Assembly (NCBI RefSeq): GCF_964199965.1
Contig: NZ_CAXMZT010000002.1
Coordinates: 297,163 to 361,162, forward strand
Length of the DNA: 64,000 bases
Direction of reading: 5' to 3'
Source: JAFIFT01 sp020051095
GTDB taxonomy: Bacteria > Pseudomonadota > Gammaproteobacteria > Legionellales > Legionellaceae
The stretch's first letter is position 1, and each line of letters starts with the position of its first letter. The notes below the pieces were generated by a model. The model searched no databases. It saw only the letters and a list, made by a program, of their open reading frames with translations, and was not told the DNA's origin. Shown in pieces: positions 17,636 through 25,392 of the stretch. Position numbers and translations under genes: made by a program.

Positions 17636-18478
17636 CTAGATCGCAGAATAAACCGGTGCTTTATCATCTTTGATAGCTTGTTCTTCTTTTTCAATCGCCT
17701 TTTTCAATTTTGTGATTGCTTCTTCATCCTCTTCAATCGATTTAGCGTCTTTTTTTATTTCAAACACATCGTTGTTAATCTGACGTAGCTGATTGTGTGA
17801 ATAGTGACTTAAGGGTTTGATACACAGTTCATGAGTTGACATGAAACAACAAAGCCACATCATGCAAGAAACACCGCCACCCACGCCACTGACTAAAGTC
17901 CATACGAACGATGAAAGAAAACTCTGGGTGATACCGCCACTCACACCTGCACCAATAGGGGCTCCACAACAAGCACCACAGACGCAAGCAGTTCCGCATA
18001 AGCACTCGCTGTTGTCGTTGTCTTCATCGGAAAGCGTCGTCACTTTTTCTATTTCTACCATCGATGAATAGACAGGTTTGCACGTTGGGTTCTCAGCAGC
18101 TTGCAGTAACTTAGGATAGGTGTCGATACGTTCTTGCTTCTCGCGAATTGTCTCAGTCAGCTGACTAATTCTTTTTCTATGTGTCTGAACTCTCTCATCA
18201 TGCTTGCTAAATTGTTCGCAGATTTGTTTGTAGGTAAATGTTGTGGGTTTTGTATGGTTAAATTGAACCTGGTATGTTCTATCTTCATTTTTAAAGTATG
18301 CATTCAAAGTACGACAGCTGCTTGCTAGTGATTGGATATCTGGGAGATCAAGTCGTGCAAAAATTACATGCTGAACGCCGAGATCCTCAAATTGAAGTGG
18401 CGTTTTGTTGGGTTCATTTGGTGCATTTGGTGCATTTTCTTCAGTTTGATCAAAATAATTTTTAAGCCATTCAAACAT
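17636..18478 (-). CDS. F-box-like, Cys-rich membrane protein; candidate effector
   Basis: A 280-residue protein. Residues about 28-68 fit the F-box pattern: LQFEDLGVQHVIFARLDL, then PDIQSLASSCRTLNAYF, like the eukaryotic LP-x-E-hhxxIFxxLxhxDhhxhxxVCrxh consensus. A coiled coil follows (about 85-128). A Cys-rich cluster at residues 159-171 (six Cys) precedes two hydrophobic stretches (about 174-216), then a charged helical C-terminus rich in Glu and Lys. F-box effectors of Legionella (AnkB, LegU1) recruit host SKP1-CUL1 ligase. The Cys cluster could be a lipidation or metal site. The usual Pro after Leu at the F-box start is missing, so the domain call is tentative. Confidence 0.72.
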   Translation of the reverse strand: MFEWLKNYFDQTEENAPNAPNEPNKTPLQFEDLGVQHVIFARLDLPDIQSLASSCRTLNAYFKNEDRTYQVQFNHTKPTTFTYKQICEQFSKHDERVQTHRKRISQLTETIREKQERIDTYPKLLQAAENPTCKPVYSSMVEIEKVTTLSDEDNDNSECLCGTACVCGACCGAPIGAGVSGGITQSFLSSFVWTLVSGVGGGVSCMMWLCCFMSTHELCIKPLSHYSHNQLRQINNDVFEIKKDAKSIEEDEEAITKLKKAIEKEEQAIKDDKAPVYSAI

Positions 18479-18620
18479 AGATATTTGCCTTTTGCTGCCG
18501 AGGTTTTACATCATTGAGAAAGTGCATTCAATGCAAAGAGCCGAATTATAGTATGTTTTATGGTCATCGTGAAGCAAATATAATTAATGGTGTATTTTTT
18601 ACTCGATTTATCCATTGGTA

Positions 18621-18824
18621 TTTGTACCGGATAAAAACTCATATCTAAGACGTGCCCGTGCCCAATGCTAATGGTGCCCGTGCCCGGTTTTTAATGGGCA
18701 GAAATCACTTTTTTCGGTGATCTGCTTCAAGATCAAAGTTTATCTTTTAATTCTTCAAAATCGGGCACGGGCACGGGCACGCTCACGGGCTCGTATTAGT
18801 TCTTTGTTTTTTGTCCGGTACAAA
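18621..18824. repeat. MITE-like element with TTTGTACCGGA inverted ends and GTGCCC hexamers
   Basis: A 204-base non-coding element. Its left end reads TTTGTACCGGATAAAA and its right end is the inverted TTTTTTGTCCGGTACAAA, a near-perfect terminal inverted repeat. Inside are runs of the hexamer GTGCCC near the left and its complement GGGCAC near the right, separated by about 80 unrelated bases. No target duplication is obvious. Related copies occur at 25224, 51740 and 56260. It fills most of the 434-base gap before the 18913 gene; I see nothing else there except a possible promoter near 18860-18888. Confidence 0.75.
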
Positions 18825-18859
18825 GCCGGCACAAAGAAAAAGACCACCAACCTAATATT

Positions 18860-18888
18860 TTGTTGATAATTTTCTACTAAACTATAGA
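18860..18888 (+). promoter_or_regulatory. Possible sigma-70 promoter for the 18913 gene
   Basis: TTGTTG (18860-18865) and TATAGA (18883-18888) are separated by 17 bases, 25 bases before the start codon. It begins about 35 bases after the right end of the MITE-like element. Confidence 0.35.
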
Positions 18889-18912
18889 TATCCTAATAGC
18901 AAGGGCAATCTC

Positions 18913-19245
18913 ATGACAATCACGGAACTTCTTAATTCATTAAAAATTCACCAACCGAATGAACCATCGGAAGCGATTCACGGAAATATCCAACAAATAA
19001 AAGCAATATGCTACGCTCGCTATTCAAATCAGTCCTTTTATGGAAACGCTGCACTCAATCGACAAATGCTGCTGGACCCAGATATCGCCAAATTGTTGAC
19101 CCCAGAGGTACTTACTTATTTGTTTACCCATGAACCAACGAGCGGCGAAAAAATATATCGTAACTCAGGTGGTGCTATTAATTTGCGCGATGCCATCTAC
19201 TATGGATTTCATGATGGGCTCGATGTCATAAGACATCATGCCTAA
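18913..19245 (+). CDS. Small orphan protein coupled to the 19238 gene
   Basis: A 110-residue soluble protein that I do not recognise. Its stop overlaps the start of the next gene by 8 bases in a different frame, so the two are translationally coupled, or one ancestral gene was split by a frameshift. The C-terminal half contains LTPEVLTYLFTHEP and a Gly-rich SGGAINLRDAIYYGFHDG. There is no signal peptide or membrane segment. No homopolymer run is present at the overlap, which argues against a sequencing slip. It may be an antitoxin-, chaperone- or immunity-like partner for the downstream protein, but that is only inferred from the arrangement. Confidence 0.65.
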   Translation: MTITELLNSLKIHQPNEPSEAIHGNIQQIKAICYARYSNQSFYGNAALNRQMLLDPDIAKLLTPEVLTYLFTHEPTSGEKIYRNSGGAINLRDAIYYGFHDGLDVIRHHA

Positions 19246-20374
19246 TAATGAATCGAATTATAATTATCAACTGCATCGCCAACAAAAAGACAACTTTGAA
19301 CAAAACACCTTAATAATTGTAAAGAATATTGAGCAAGCTTGTGGACAAAAACACAGCGAAAAACCAATCGGCTTAACCGAGGACTTACATAAAAAATTCA
19401 CATCGATTGTTAATCGAATCGCCGTGATTAAGCAAAACCAAGGCAGTAACGTGTTACTGCAAGTGCCCGGTTACTCAGCTCAAGATATGCGAAACCAGGT
19501 CGAATGGGGATTTAACGCCATTTTGCCAATCATTGGATCACAAGACCTTGCAAACGAAACCTTAGACAGCTTCGCAGATAAATTTTTAAAATCGCCCGAT
19601 GCGCTACTCGACGGCCGCGTTGTCCATCTATTTTATGATCGCGCACATATCGAAGCAGCTCTCGAACAAGACAAAAAGATAGCCATCGGGGGCAAGGAAC
19701 ATACTTTCAAAGACCTCTTAGAATGCATGGTCAAGAAGCTCCAGGATCACCCTGAAAACTATCCTCAAGAAGCCAGAGAACAATTTACCATACGCTTAAA
19801 TTTGGTCGCCATGGACTTAGCTAATCGAGCGGCTTTAAAACCCTTTGTCAAACCGGCTGAAAGCTTACCCCCTGAGAAAACATCGACACCAACAAGCAGT
19901 GACACGAGCGACAAGAAAAAATCACCCATCGAAACAACTAGCCTAGAAACTGACGAGAATGACTTAATTCGGATTAAAGAAATTCTCGACAATTTTCAAT
20001 CGAAAATCAAAAAATTAGACAGCAACAACTCGGATAGCGATGCCATTGCAGAAGTCAATCGTTTGCACATAGAATTAATCAAGTTAAAAGATACATATGC
20101 ACAAGCAAAAAGTCGTGATCCAGACAAAGCCCGTAACGACTTTGTCATCGGATGTAAAGCAGAAATAGAAAAATCGATCCCTACGCTGGATAAAAAACTA
20201 GGCTGGGGTTCCTTTTTGCTAAATATGTTAAAGCAACTCGTCAACGCTGTTTGCCGTATACCCGCCCAACTAGCGGGATTCGATGGAACGCTATTCAAAC
20301 TAAAACACACCGACGAGGGTCAGGCGGCAGCCGATTTGCAAGAAGATATCCAAAATACAAAACCAACACCGTGA
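19238..20374 (+). CDS. Orphan protein with C-terminal helical/hydrophobic module; candidate effector
   Basis: A 378-residue protein in three parts. The N-terminal region (about 1-205) is of unknown fold. A Ser/Thr/Pro/Lys-rich linker follows (about 207-235, with STPTSSDTSDKKK). The C-terminal helical module (about 240-378) has an amphipathic helix (DFVIGCKAEIEKSIPTLDKK), then GWGSFLLNMLKQLVNAVCRI, a moderately hydrophobic stretch, then LFKLKHTDEGQAAADLQEDI. The 25393 and 54616 proteins end the same way: a helix, a hydrophobic stretch, F-x-x-x-K-x-x-x-A and a final helix. The N-terminal function is unknown. It is probably co-transcribed with the 110-residue gene. Confidence 0.72.
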   Translation: MPNNESNYNYQLHRQQKDNFEQNTLIIVKNIEQACGQKHSEKPIGLTEDLHKKFTSIVNRIAVIKQNQGSNVLLQVPGYSAQDMRNQVEWGFNAILPIIGSQDLANETLDSFADKFLKSPDALLDGRVVHLFYDRAHIEAALEQDKKIAIGGKEHTFKDLLECMVKKLQDHPENYPQEAREQFTIRLNLVAMDLANRAALKPFVKPAESLPPEKTSTPTSSDTSDKKKSPIETTSLETDENDLIRIKEILDNFQSKIKKLDSNNSDSDAIAEVNRLHIELIKLKDTYAQAKSRDPDKARNDFVIGCKAEIEKSIPTLDKKLGWGSFLLNMLKQLVNAVCRIPAQLAGFDGTLFKLKHTDEGQAAADLQEDIQNTKPTP

Positions 20375-20391
20375 TAAATACAACGGTTATT

Positions 20392-20424
20392 CCGTCTTCC
20401 TCCGCATAAAGCGGAGGGCGACGG
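20392..20424. repeat. REP-like hairpin
   Basis: A strong imperfect palindrome, with stems CCGTC / GACGG and CCTCCGC / GCGGAGG around ATAAA. It lies after the 19238 gene and before a convergent gene, so it may act as a bidirectional terminator or be a REP-type sequence. It lacks a long T run. Confidence 0.5.
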
Positions 20425-20501
20425 TCATAGATTATTTCAATGGTTTCATAACATAAAAGATTTCATAAATAGACCCAGTTTTCTAATCCAAAATATCAGT
20501 T

Positions 20502-21914
20502 CTAGGCATTCGTCGCTGGGGCTAAAGTGGGTGCTGGATCTTGATGCTCAAATTGTTTGGCAAGATAGTGCATGCCAACAATTGGTAGACTTAGAGCCAA
20601 TAATAGGGCCAATGCCACAATGTGTTCAATGATCAAAATGGGTGCAGCGACCACGGCGGCTGTAATTCTTGCCGCTTTTGAATTGTCATCATTGAGTGCA
20701 GCACGCCATAAATACTGCGCTAAAACCGTGACCACACTCGCATCGAGTAACCCAAACGCAAAAAGACCGGTGTATTGTGCATCAAATTGCTTGCCTACCA
20801 ACAGATGATAAGCACTTTCAAAACGCTGGGACATACTTGAACTTGGCGCAAAAAATAAGCCCACATGTCGATAACGACTTTCTTGGATAAATTGCTCGAC
20901 ACGTTTTACGGTGTAATTGTTAACTAAATCGTCAGTGAGCCTCTTTTTCTCAATGGTATCTCCAACGTTTGTTAACACCCATTGATGGTCTCTTTCGGGC
21001 ATAGAAACCGCTTCAGCAATTAACTTGCCTAATTCTTTCGCCCCGTTATGATTTGGCTCGATTTGCATCGTATGGTTTCCGCCAAGGGGATTTAAGGAAG
21101 AAGTCACATCCACAAACACCACTTGCTTATCTTTGCTGCTAACATACGTTTGAATTTCTCGATAAAGCTCATTCATGGTATTTTCCATGGCTTCAAAAGC
21201 CGAGCGCGTTTGGCCTTCCGACCGTGCCACATGAGAAAAACCAGTATAAATCATATACCCTGTGAATTGAGTTAACTCGGGGTAATACTGAGACATCAAA
21301 ACTAAGCGACTCATTGATGGGTTGTGTTCGATAAGATCATCAATAATCGCTTTATATTCTGCTAGGAGATTTTTTTTCACTTGTGCAAAAGTCGTTGCAA
21401 TATAGTGCTTAGCATCATCCGGTGTCGTCCTGCTAAGTATGTTTTGATAACCTAACGACTCAATCAACGCACCTTGCAATGCTTCTCGATAATTATTGCC
21501 AGCCACACTCATCACCACCACATTGGGTTGCCAATCTTCAACTTGGCGTAACTGATTCACCGATAACCATGGATGATCCGCATCAGCTGGTAACACTTTA
21601 TTAAGCCAGCAATCACGCCCCAAATCAGCAGTCGTTGCACCATCCACAGCAAAATTTGCGACTAAATAAGGATGATTAGTTTCAGCTTTTGCTAGTGCCA
21701 TCGCTGCTTGATGCGTAACCGTTGCTGTTTTTTGCGAATAGGGTAAACCTTGCTGGACCCAAAAACCATTATCCAACGTTGAATCGCCGACTAATGCAAC
21801 TCGGATGGGTGTTTGCTCACCTATCTCACCCACTTGCTTTAAACGACCTGTTTTGGTGGGATAGTTCGCACCGATTGATAGTTGTGAATTAAAGACTGTT
21901 TTCATACATGACAC
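20502..21914 (-). CDS. SGNH/GDSL hydrolase-like protein with C-terminal membrane segments
   Basis: A 470-residue protein. Block I of SGNH hydrolases is visible as RVALVGDSTLDNG (Ser about 44). A block III equivalent is SVAGNNYREAL (about 137-147), and the block V His is in IEPNHNGAKELGKLI (about 289-303), although the usual DxxH is ExNH. After about residue 375 there are two hydrophobic helices (SVVTVLAQYLWRAAL and an ILIIEHIVALALLLALSLPI-type stretch) and a Pro/Ala-rich tail. There is no signal peptide, so the catalytic part is cytosolic or translocated. It may be a lipase/esterase effector that anchors in host membrane, which is inference. Alternative start: ATG 21905. Confidence 0.75.
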   Translation of the reverse strand: MSCMKTVFNSQLSIGANYPTKTGRLKQVGEIGEQTPIRVALVGDSTLDNGFWVQQGLPYSQKTATVTHQAAMALAKAETNHPYLVANFAVDGATTADLGRDCWLNKVLPADADHPWLSVNQLRQVEDWQPNVVVMSVAGNNYREALQGALIESLGYQNILSRTTPDDAKHYIATTFAQVKKNLLAEYKAIIDDLIEHNPSMSRLVLMSQYYPELTQFTGYMIYTGFSHVARSEGQTRSAFEAMENTMNELYREIQTYVSSKDKQVVFVDVTSSLNPLGGNHTMQIEPNHNGAKELGKLIAEAVSMPERDHQWVLTNVGDTIEKKRLTDDLVNNYTVKRVEQFIQESRYRHVGLFFAPSSSMSQRFESAYHLLVGKQFDAQYTGLFAFGLLDASVVTVLAQYLWRAALNDDNSKAARITAAVVAAPILIIEHIVALALLLALSLPIVGMHYLAKQFEHQDPAPTLAPATNA

Positions 21915-22126
21915 CTATGTTGAATTTTTGCGCATTATGTCATGGGTGTTCATTAGCAACAAGTCATTTTTATCACTTTGACTTTTTTTATAACAATAAA
22001 TCAAACGCGATAGGGACACTTTCATCTCAGGATTGCTAATTTGAGATTAACACGGTAGAGTAAAAATTTGCTTACGTCAGACCATGAACCGGCTGACCAT
22101 ATTAAACTAACGTTAAGGGAGTAACG

Positions 22127-22837
22127 ATGAACCGTTTATTAATTACCATCCTGTTGTGTGTGGCTATTCTACCTTCAACTTTTGCTGCGAACGATGACAT
22201 TCCTTTATTGGGTAAGACAATATCTCAAGCGAAACAAGAAAAGATAACCCCTGATGAAGCATTGAATAAATTGATAGCCGGCAATCGACGGTTCGTCTCC
22301 GATCAAGGCATACAACGCAATTACCTGGCCCAAGCGAAACAATCGTCTTATGGACAATTTCCTTTTGCCATCGTGCTTAACTGCATGGACTCAAGAAGTG
22401 TCCCCGAAATGATTTTTGATCAAGGTATTGCCGATATTTTCACATTACGAGTAGCAGGCAATATTCTCAATGAGGACATTGTTGGCTCGATGGAATTTGG
22501 CGCGAAAGCCGCCGGAGCCAAACTCATTGTGGTCATGGGTCATACAGCGTGTGGTGCAGTCGCTGGTGCTTGTAATAATGTGAAACTAGGCAATTTGGAT
22601 CATGTATTGGATAAAATTAAGCCAGTCATTCCTGCGGTTAAAAAATTAATGCCTAATAAATCTTGTGCAGATATGACCTTGGTGGATGCCATTGCCAAAG
22701 CCAATGCCGCCGCGGTTGCTAAGCAAATAACCAAACAAAGTCCTATTTTGAAATCGCTTGTCGATAAAGGTGATCTGGCTATCGTGGTCGCCATGCATAA
22801 TATTAAAACTGGCCAAGTTGAATTTACTAAACTTTAA
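22127..22837 (+). CDS. Periplasmic beta-class carbonic anhydrase
   Basis: A 236-residue protein with a signal peptide ending near FAAND. It interconverts CO2 and bicarbonate. Zinc ligands are visible as Cys in NCMDSR (about 86), with the Asp-Arg dyad beside it, and as His and Cys in GHTACGAV (about 139 and 142). The ribosome-binding site is strong (AAGGGAG, eight bases before ATG). A secreted beta-carbonic anhydrase suggests pH or bicarbonate handling in the periplasm or in a host vacuole. It is followed 66 bases later by a small lipoprotein gene on the same strand. Confidence 0.95.
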   Translation: MNRLLITILLCVAILPSTFAANDDIPLLGKTISQAKQEKITPDEALNKLIAGNRRFVSDQGIQRNYLAQAKQSSYGQFPFAIVLNCMDSRSVPEMIFDQGIADIFTLRVAGNILNEDIVGSMEFGAKAAGAKLIVVMGHTACGAVAGACNNVKLGNLDHVLDKIKPVIPAVKKLMPNKSCADMTLVDAIAKANAAAVAKQITKQSPILKSLVDKGDLAIVVAMHNIKTGQVEFTKL

Positions 22838-22903
22838 TCCGTTGCGTCTATTTTGACAGATTTAGGTTAACTAACAAAGATAAAACAAAAGGAATCAATC
22901 GTC

Positions 22904-23158
22904 ATGACGATTAAACCAGTGCATGTCATGCTGCTTGCCGCTTTATTGATGAGTGCCTGTGGCAATGATAAAGCTAAAACAAAAATGGAAGATGCCAAAC
23001 AACACATCGACGCTGCTGTTGAAGATGCAAAAGCAGCCGCTAGTGACATGAAAGACGCATCGAAACAAAAGTTAGAAAATTTGAAATCCAAAACGGAACA
23101 AATGCTAAACAAAGCAAAAGAAAACGTGGATGATATGCAACAACAAGGTAACCAATAA
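22904..23158 (+). CDS. Small Ala/Lys-rich lipoprotein
   Basis: An 84-residue protein with a type II signal peptide ending in the lipobox LMSAC (Cys about 20) and a mature domain that is one long charged amphipathic helix (KMEDAKQHIDAAVEDAKAAA and so on), probably a coiled coil in the periplasm. It resembles small envelope lipoproteins of the Lpp or YtxH/CsbD-like type without matching a named family. It may be co-transcribed with the carbonic anhydrase gene. Confidence 0.8.
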   Translation: MTIKPVHVMLLAALLMSACGNDKAKTKMEDAKQHIDAAVEDAKAAASDMKDASKQKLENLKSKTEQMLNKAKENVDDMQQQGNQ

Positions 23159-23192
23159 TTAAGGGAAGATTAATCCTTTGATTCCTGGGGGG

Positions 23193-23260
23193 CAGGCCCT
23201 GAGAGATCCACACGAAATTAAAACCCCCGCCGTACCGCGCTTTATGCGCGGTATCCAGCA
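23193..23260. repeat. REP-like element, copy 1 (CAGGCCCTGAGAG... family)
   Basis: Begins CAGGCCCTGAGAG and runs through ATTAAAACCCCC to the hairpin TACCGCGC-TTTAT-GCGCGGTA (23233-23253). An inverted copy of about 50 bases lies at 29371-29419. The 305-base gap between genes here also holds a third palindrome-like string near 23310-23340 (GATGCCGCGAACGAGTCG...). I see no gene in it. Confidence 0.6.
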
Positions 23261-23463
23261 TGGCAATCCGTTTTAACTAGAACCATCAGTTCCCTAATAA
23301 GCATCTCCTGGATGCCGCGAACGAGTCGCAGCACGTCGGGACTTATGGTATAGTCCTTTAAAAACATCAGGTTATATTCAAATTTCGTGTAGAACTCTGG
23401 ACCCAACAAACGGATGGTTTTATATAATATCTTTTTATTACGACGCTACGGCAGGCATATACG

Positions 23464-24267
23464 ATGACTAAAACGACGATTAACGGATGTGAATACTTTT
23501 ATGAGAGTCAAGGTGATAGCCCTGAGACGATTTTGTTTTCTCATGGGTTGTTGATGACTCATGAGGCATTTCGAGAGCAAATTGACTATTTTAAGTCAAC
23601 CTATCGAACGGTTATTTTCGATCACCGTGGGCACGGAAAAACGCAAACGACAGACAATGGTTATGAACTGGATAGCCTGACAAACGATATCAGCGCTTTG
23701 ATAGAGTTCTTAAATATCGGCAAAATTCATTATGTCGGTCACTCCATGGGAGGCTTCATTGGTCTTCGCCTCGCTGCTCGTCGGCCTGACTTAGTGAAAT
23801 CGCTTGTTTTGCTTAATACGTCAGCGGAAGCAGAAGCGCATATGTGGCGATACAGGTTATTAAGATTCATCACGCAAGCGTTGGGGGTTAAATTCGTAGC
23901 AAACTCCGTTCACAAATTGAATTTTAGCAAAAAATTCCATCATAATCCGAAACGAGAAGCAGTCAGTCGATTTTGGTTAAACCATTTTTCAAGTTTGCCG
24001 AAAACCATCATCCAAGCGGCTGATCCCGTTCTGAATCGAGCCAGTGTGGAATCCGAATTGGCCAATATTAGTTGTCCAACCCTCATCATTGGCGGCAAAG
24101 AAGATATCGCCCTTTCTCCCCAAAATTCCCAATTGATGCATGAGAAAATTGCCCATTCGTCCTTAACCCTTTTTGAAAAGGTTGGCCATTGCGCTATGAT
24201 TGAAGAGCCGGATGCAGTCAACCAGTTAATAGCGCAATTTTTGCAATCACTGCCCAAAGACAATTGA
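23464..24267 (+). CDS. Alpha/beta hydrolase
   Basis: A 267-residue cytosolic alpha/beta hydrolase. The oxyanion region is LFSHGLLMTHE (about 25), the acid-loop strand is FDHRGHGKTQ (about 53), the nucleophile elbow is GHSMGG (Ser about 95), the acid is in GGKEDIALSP (Asp about 214) and the catalytic His is in KVGHCAMIEEPD (about 241). It resembles 3-oxoadipate enol-lactonase or homoserine-acetyltransferase-like hydrolases, but the substrate cannot be told. It converges with the DMT transporter gene 5 bases downstream. Confidence 0.9.
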   Translation: MTKTTINGCEYFYESQGDSPETILFSHGLLMTHEAFREQIDYFKSTYRTVIFDHRGHGKTQTTDNGYELDSLTNDISALIEFLNIGKIHYVGHSMGGFIGLRLAARRPDLVKSLVLLNTSAEAEAHMWRYRLLRFITQALGVKFVANSVHKLNFSKKFHHNPKREAVSRFWLNHFSSLPKTIIQAADPVLNRASVESELANISCPTLIIGGKEDIALSPQNSQLMHEKIAHSSLTLFEKVGHCAMIEEPDAVNQLIAQFLQSLPKDN

Positions 24268-24272
24268 ATGGA

Positions 24273-25157
24273 TTAGTTATCCCTTTTCGCATTGAAGATA
24301 ACGGAGGTCATCACCAGAATCATTCCAATCGTCTGCAGTAAAGTAATTCTTTCGCCAAGTCCTATCCATGCAACAATTAAGGTAGCAACTGGCATAAATG
24401 CTGTGAAAAGACCTGCCACACTGCCTTTAACTTGTTTGCATCCCCAAAACCAAAACACATAAAATAAGCCAGAACTAATACCCGCAATCAACAAGATGGA
24501 ACTATTAACCAGTGTAAACTGAACTTGCCAATGGCCACCAATCAGGAGTGCGATTAGCAGGAAAGGCAAATTAATGGCATTCATCAAAGTCGCGGCAAAA
24601 AATAAGGGCAGTTTATTGTCATAAATCTTGGCAAGAACGTAGTAAGCCGCTTCTGGAAGCAGTGACAGTAAAATAATCGCATCCCCCAACAGACCATCCA
24701 ATTTGGCCATGGCAAAATTAGGGGCATTGATGATCAGAAGCCCCGAGATAGCAAACATAATACATAACACACTGAACAAGTTGAGCCGTTCTTTTAAAAA
24801 TATGACTGAAAGCACCGCAATAATGGCAGGCAAGACACTGGTGATAATGCCTGCAACACTTGCTTCCGTATAATGGAGTCCCAGTAATAAAAAGAAATTA
24901 AACAAAACACCTGCACACAGGGCTTGGGCAAAAATATATTGCCAATCTCGTCGGTTGAGTGTTGCGAGTTTCAATGATTTTTGATCCGCAACACAGCAAT
25001 GGATTAAGTATAAAAAGGCGGAGGCAATGGAGAATCGGATAAATAAAATCATTAAGACAGGCATATCTTGAACAAGGTATTTCGATCCAACAATATTAAT
25101 CCCTACCATCATTTGGGCCATCATCAAAGAAAGGTAACTCAAATTTCTGTTCGTCAT
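24273..25157 (-). CDS. EamA/DMT-family transporter
   Basis: A 294-residue protein with ten transmembrane segments in two EamA repeats; typical blocks such as SVAGIITSVLPAIIAVLSVIF in the first half and SVAGLFTAFMPVATLIVAWI in the second are visible. It is likely an inner-membrane exporter or importer of a small metabolite. It is unrelated in detail to the other DMT protein at 1326, which is longer. It is transcribed alone, away from the OTU-like gene. Confidence 0.92.
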   Translation of the reverse strand: MTNRNLSYLSLMMAQMMVGINIVGSKYLVQDMPVLMILFIRFSIASAFLYLIHCCVADQKSLKLATLNRRDWQYIFAQALCAGVLFNFFLLLGLHYTEASVAGIITSVLPAIIAVLSVIFLKERLNLFSVLCIMFAISGLLIINAPNFAMAKLDGLLGDAIILLSLLPEAAYYVLAKIYDNKLPLFFAATLMNAINLPFLLIALLIGGHWQVQFTLVNSSILLIAGISSGLFYVFWFWGCKQVKGSVAGLFTAFMPVATLIVAWIGLGERITLLQTIGMILVMTSVIFNAKRDN

Positions 25158-25223
25158 AGTTAGACCATTAATTAACTAGTTTGGCGATATTCTACAACGT
25201 ATTGCGCCCAGTTGAAAATTCAC

Positions 25224-25305
25224 TTTGTGCCAGATAAAAACACTGAACGAATTCGTGCCCGTAAGCGTGTCCGTGTCCGTGCCCGTGCCCGGTTTTAATG
25301 GGCAC
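25224..25305. repeat. Degenerate copy of the TTTGTACCGGA / GTGCCC element
   Basis: The left end reads TTTGTGCCAGATAAAAAC, a mutated version of the family TIR. Tandem GTGCCC/GTGTCC hexamers follow (25254-25290), then GGTTTTAATGGGCA, shared with the 18621 copy. The right TIR is missing. It lies about 90 bases upstream of the OTU-like gene. Confidence 0.65.
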
Positions 25306-25392
25306 AGGACCAATTTTTCATATCAATATCATATTTCCTTAAGTATCGATTGATAAACTATAATTACTATTAGCCCATTTAATTAATTAGCC

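Noticed and set aside
18621..18824. GTGCCC hexamer arrays as a CRISPR array
   Set aside because: Units are six bases and contiguous, with no unique spacers and no cas genes.
25370..25392. PmrA-type regulatory box before the OTU-like gene (TTTAATTAATTAG)
   Set aside because: The two TTAAT half-sites are not at the 11-base period expected for PmrA sites.
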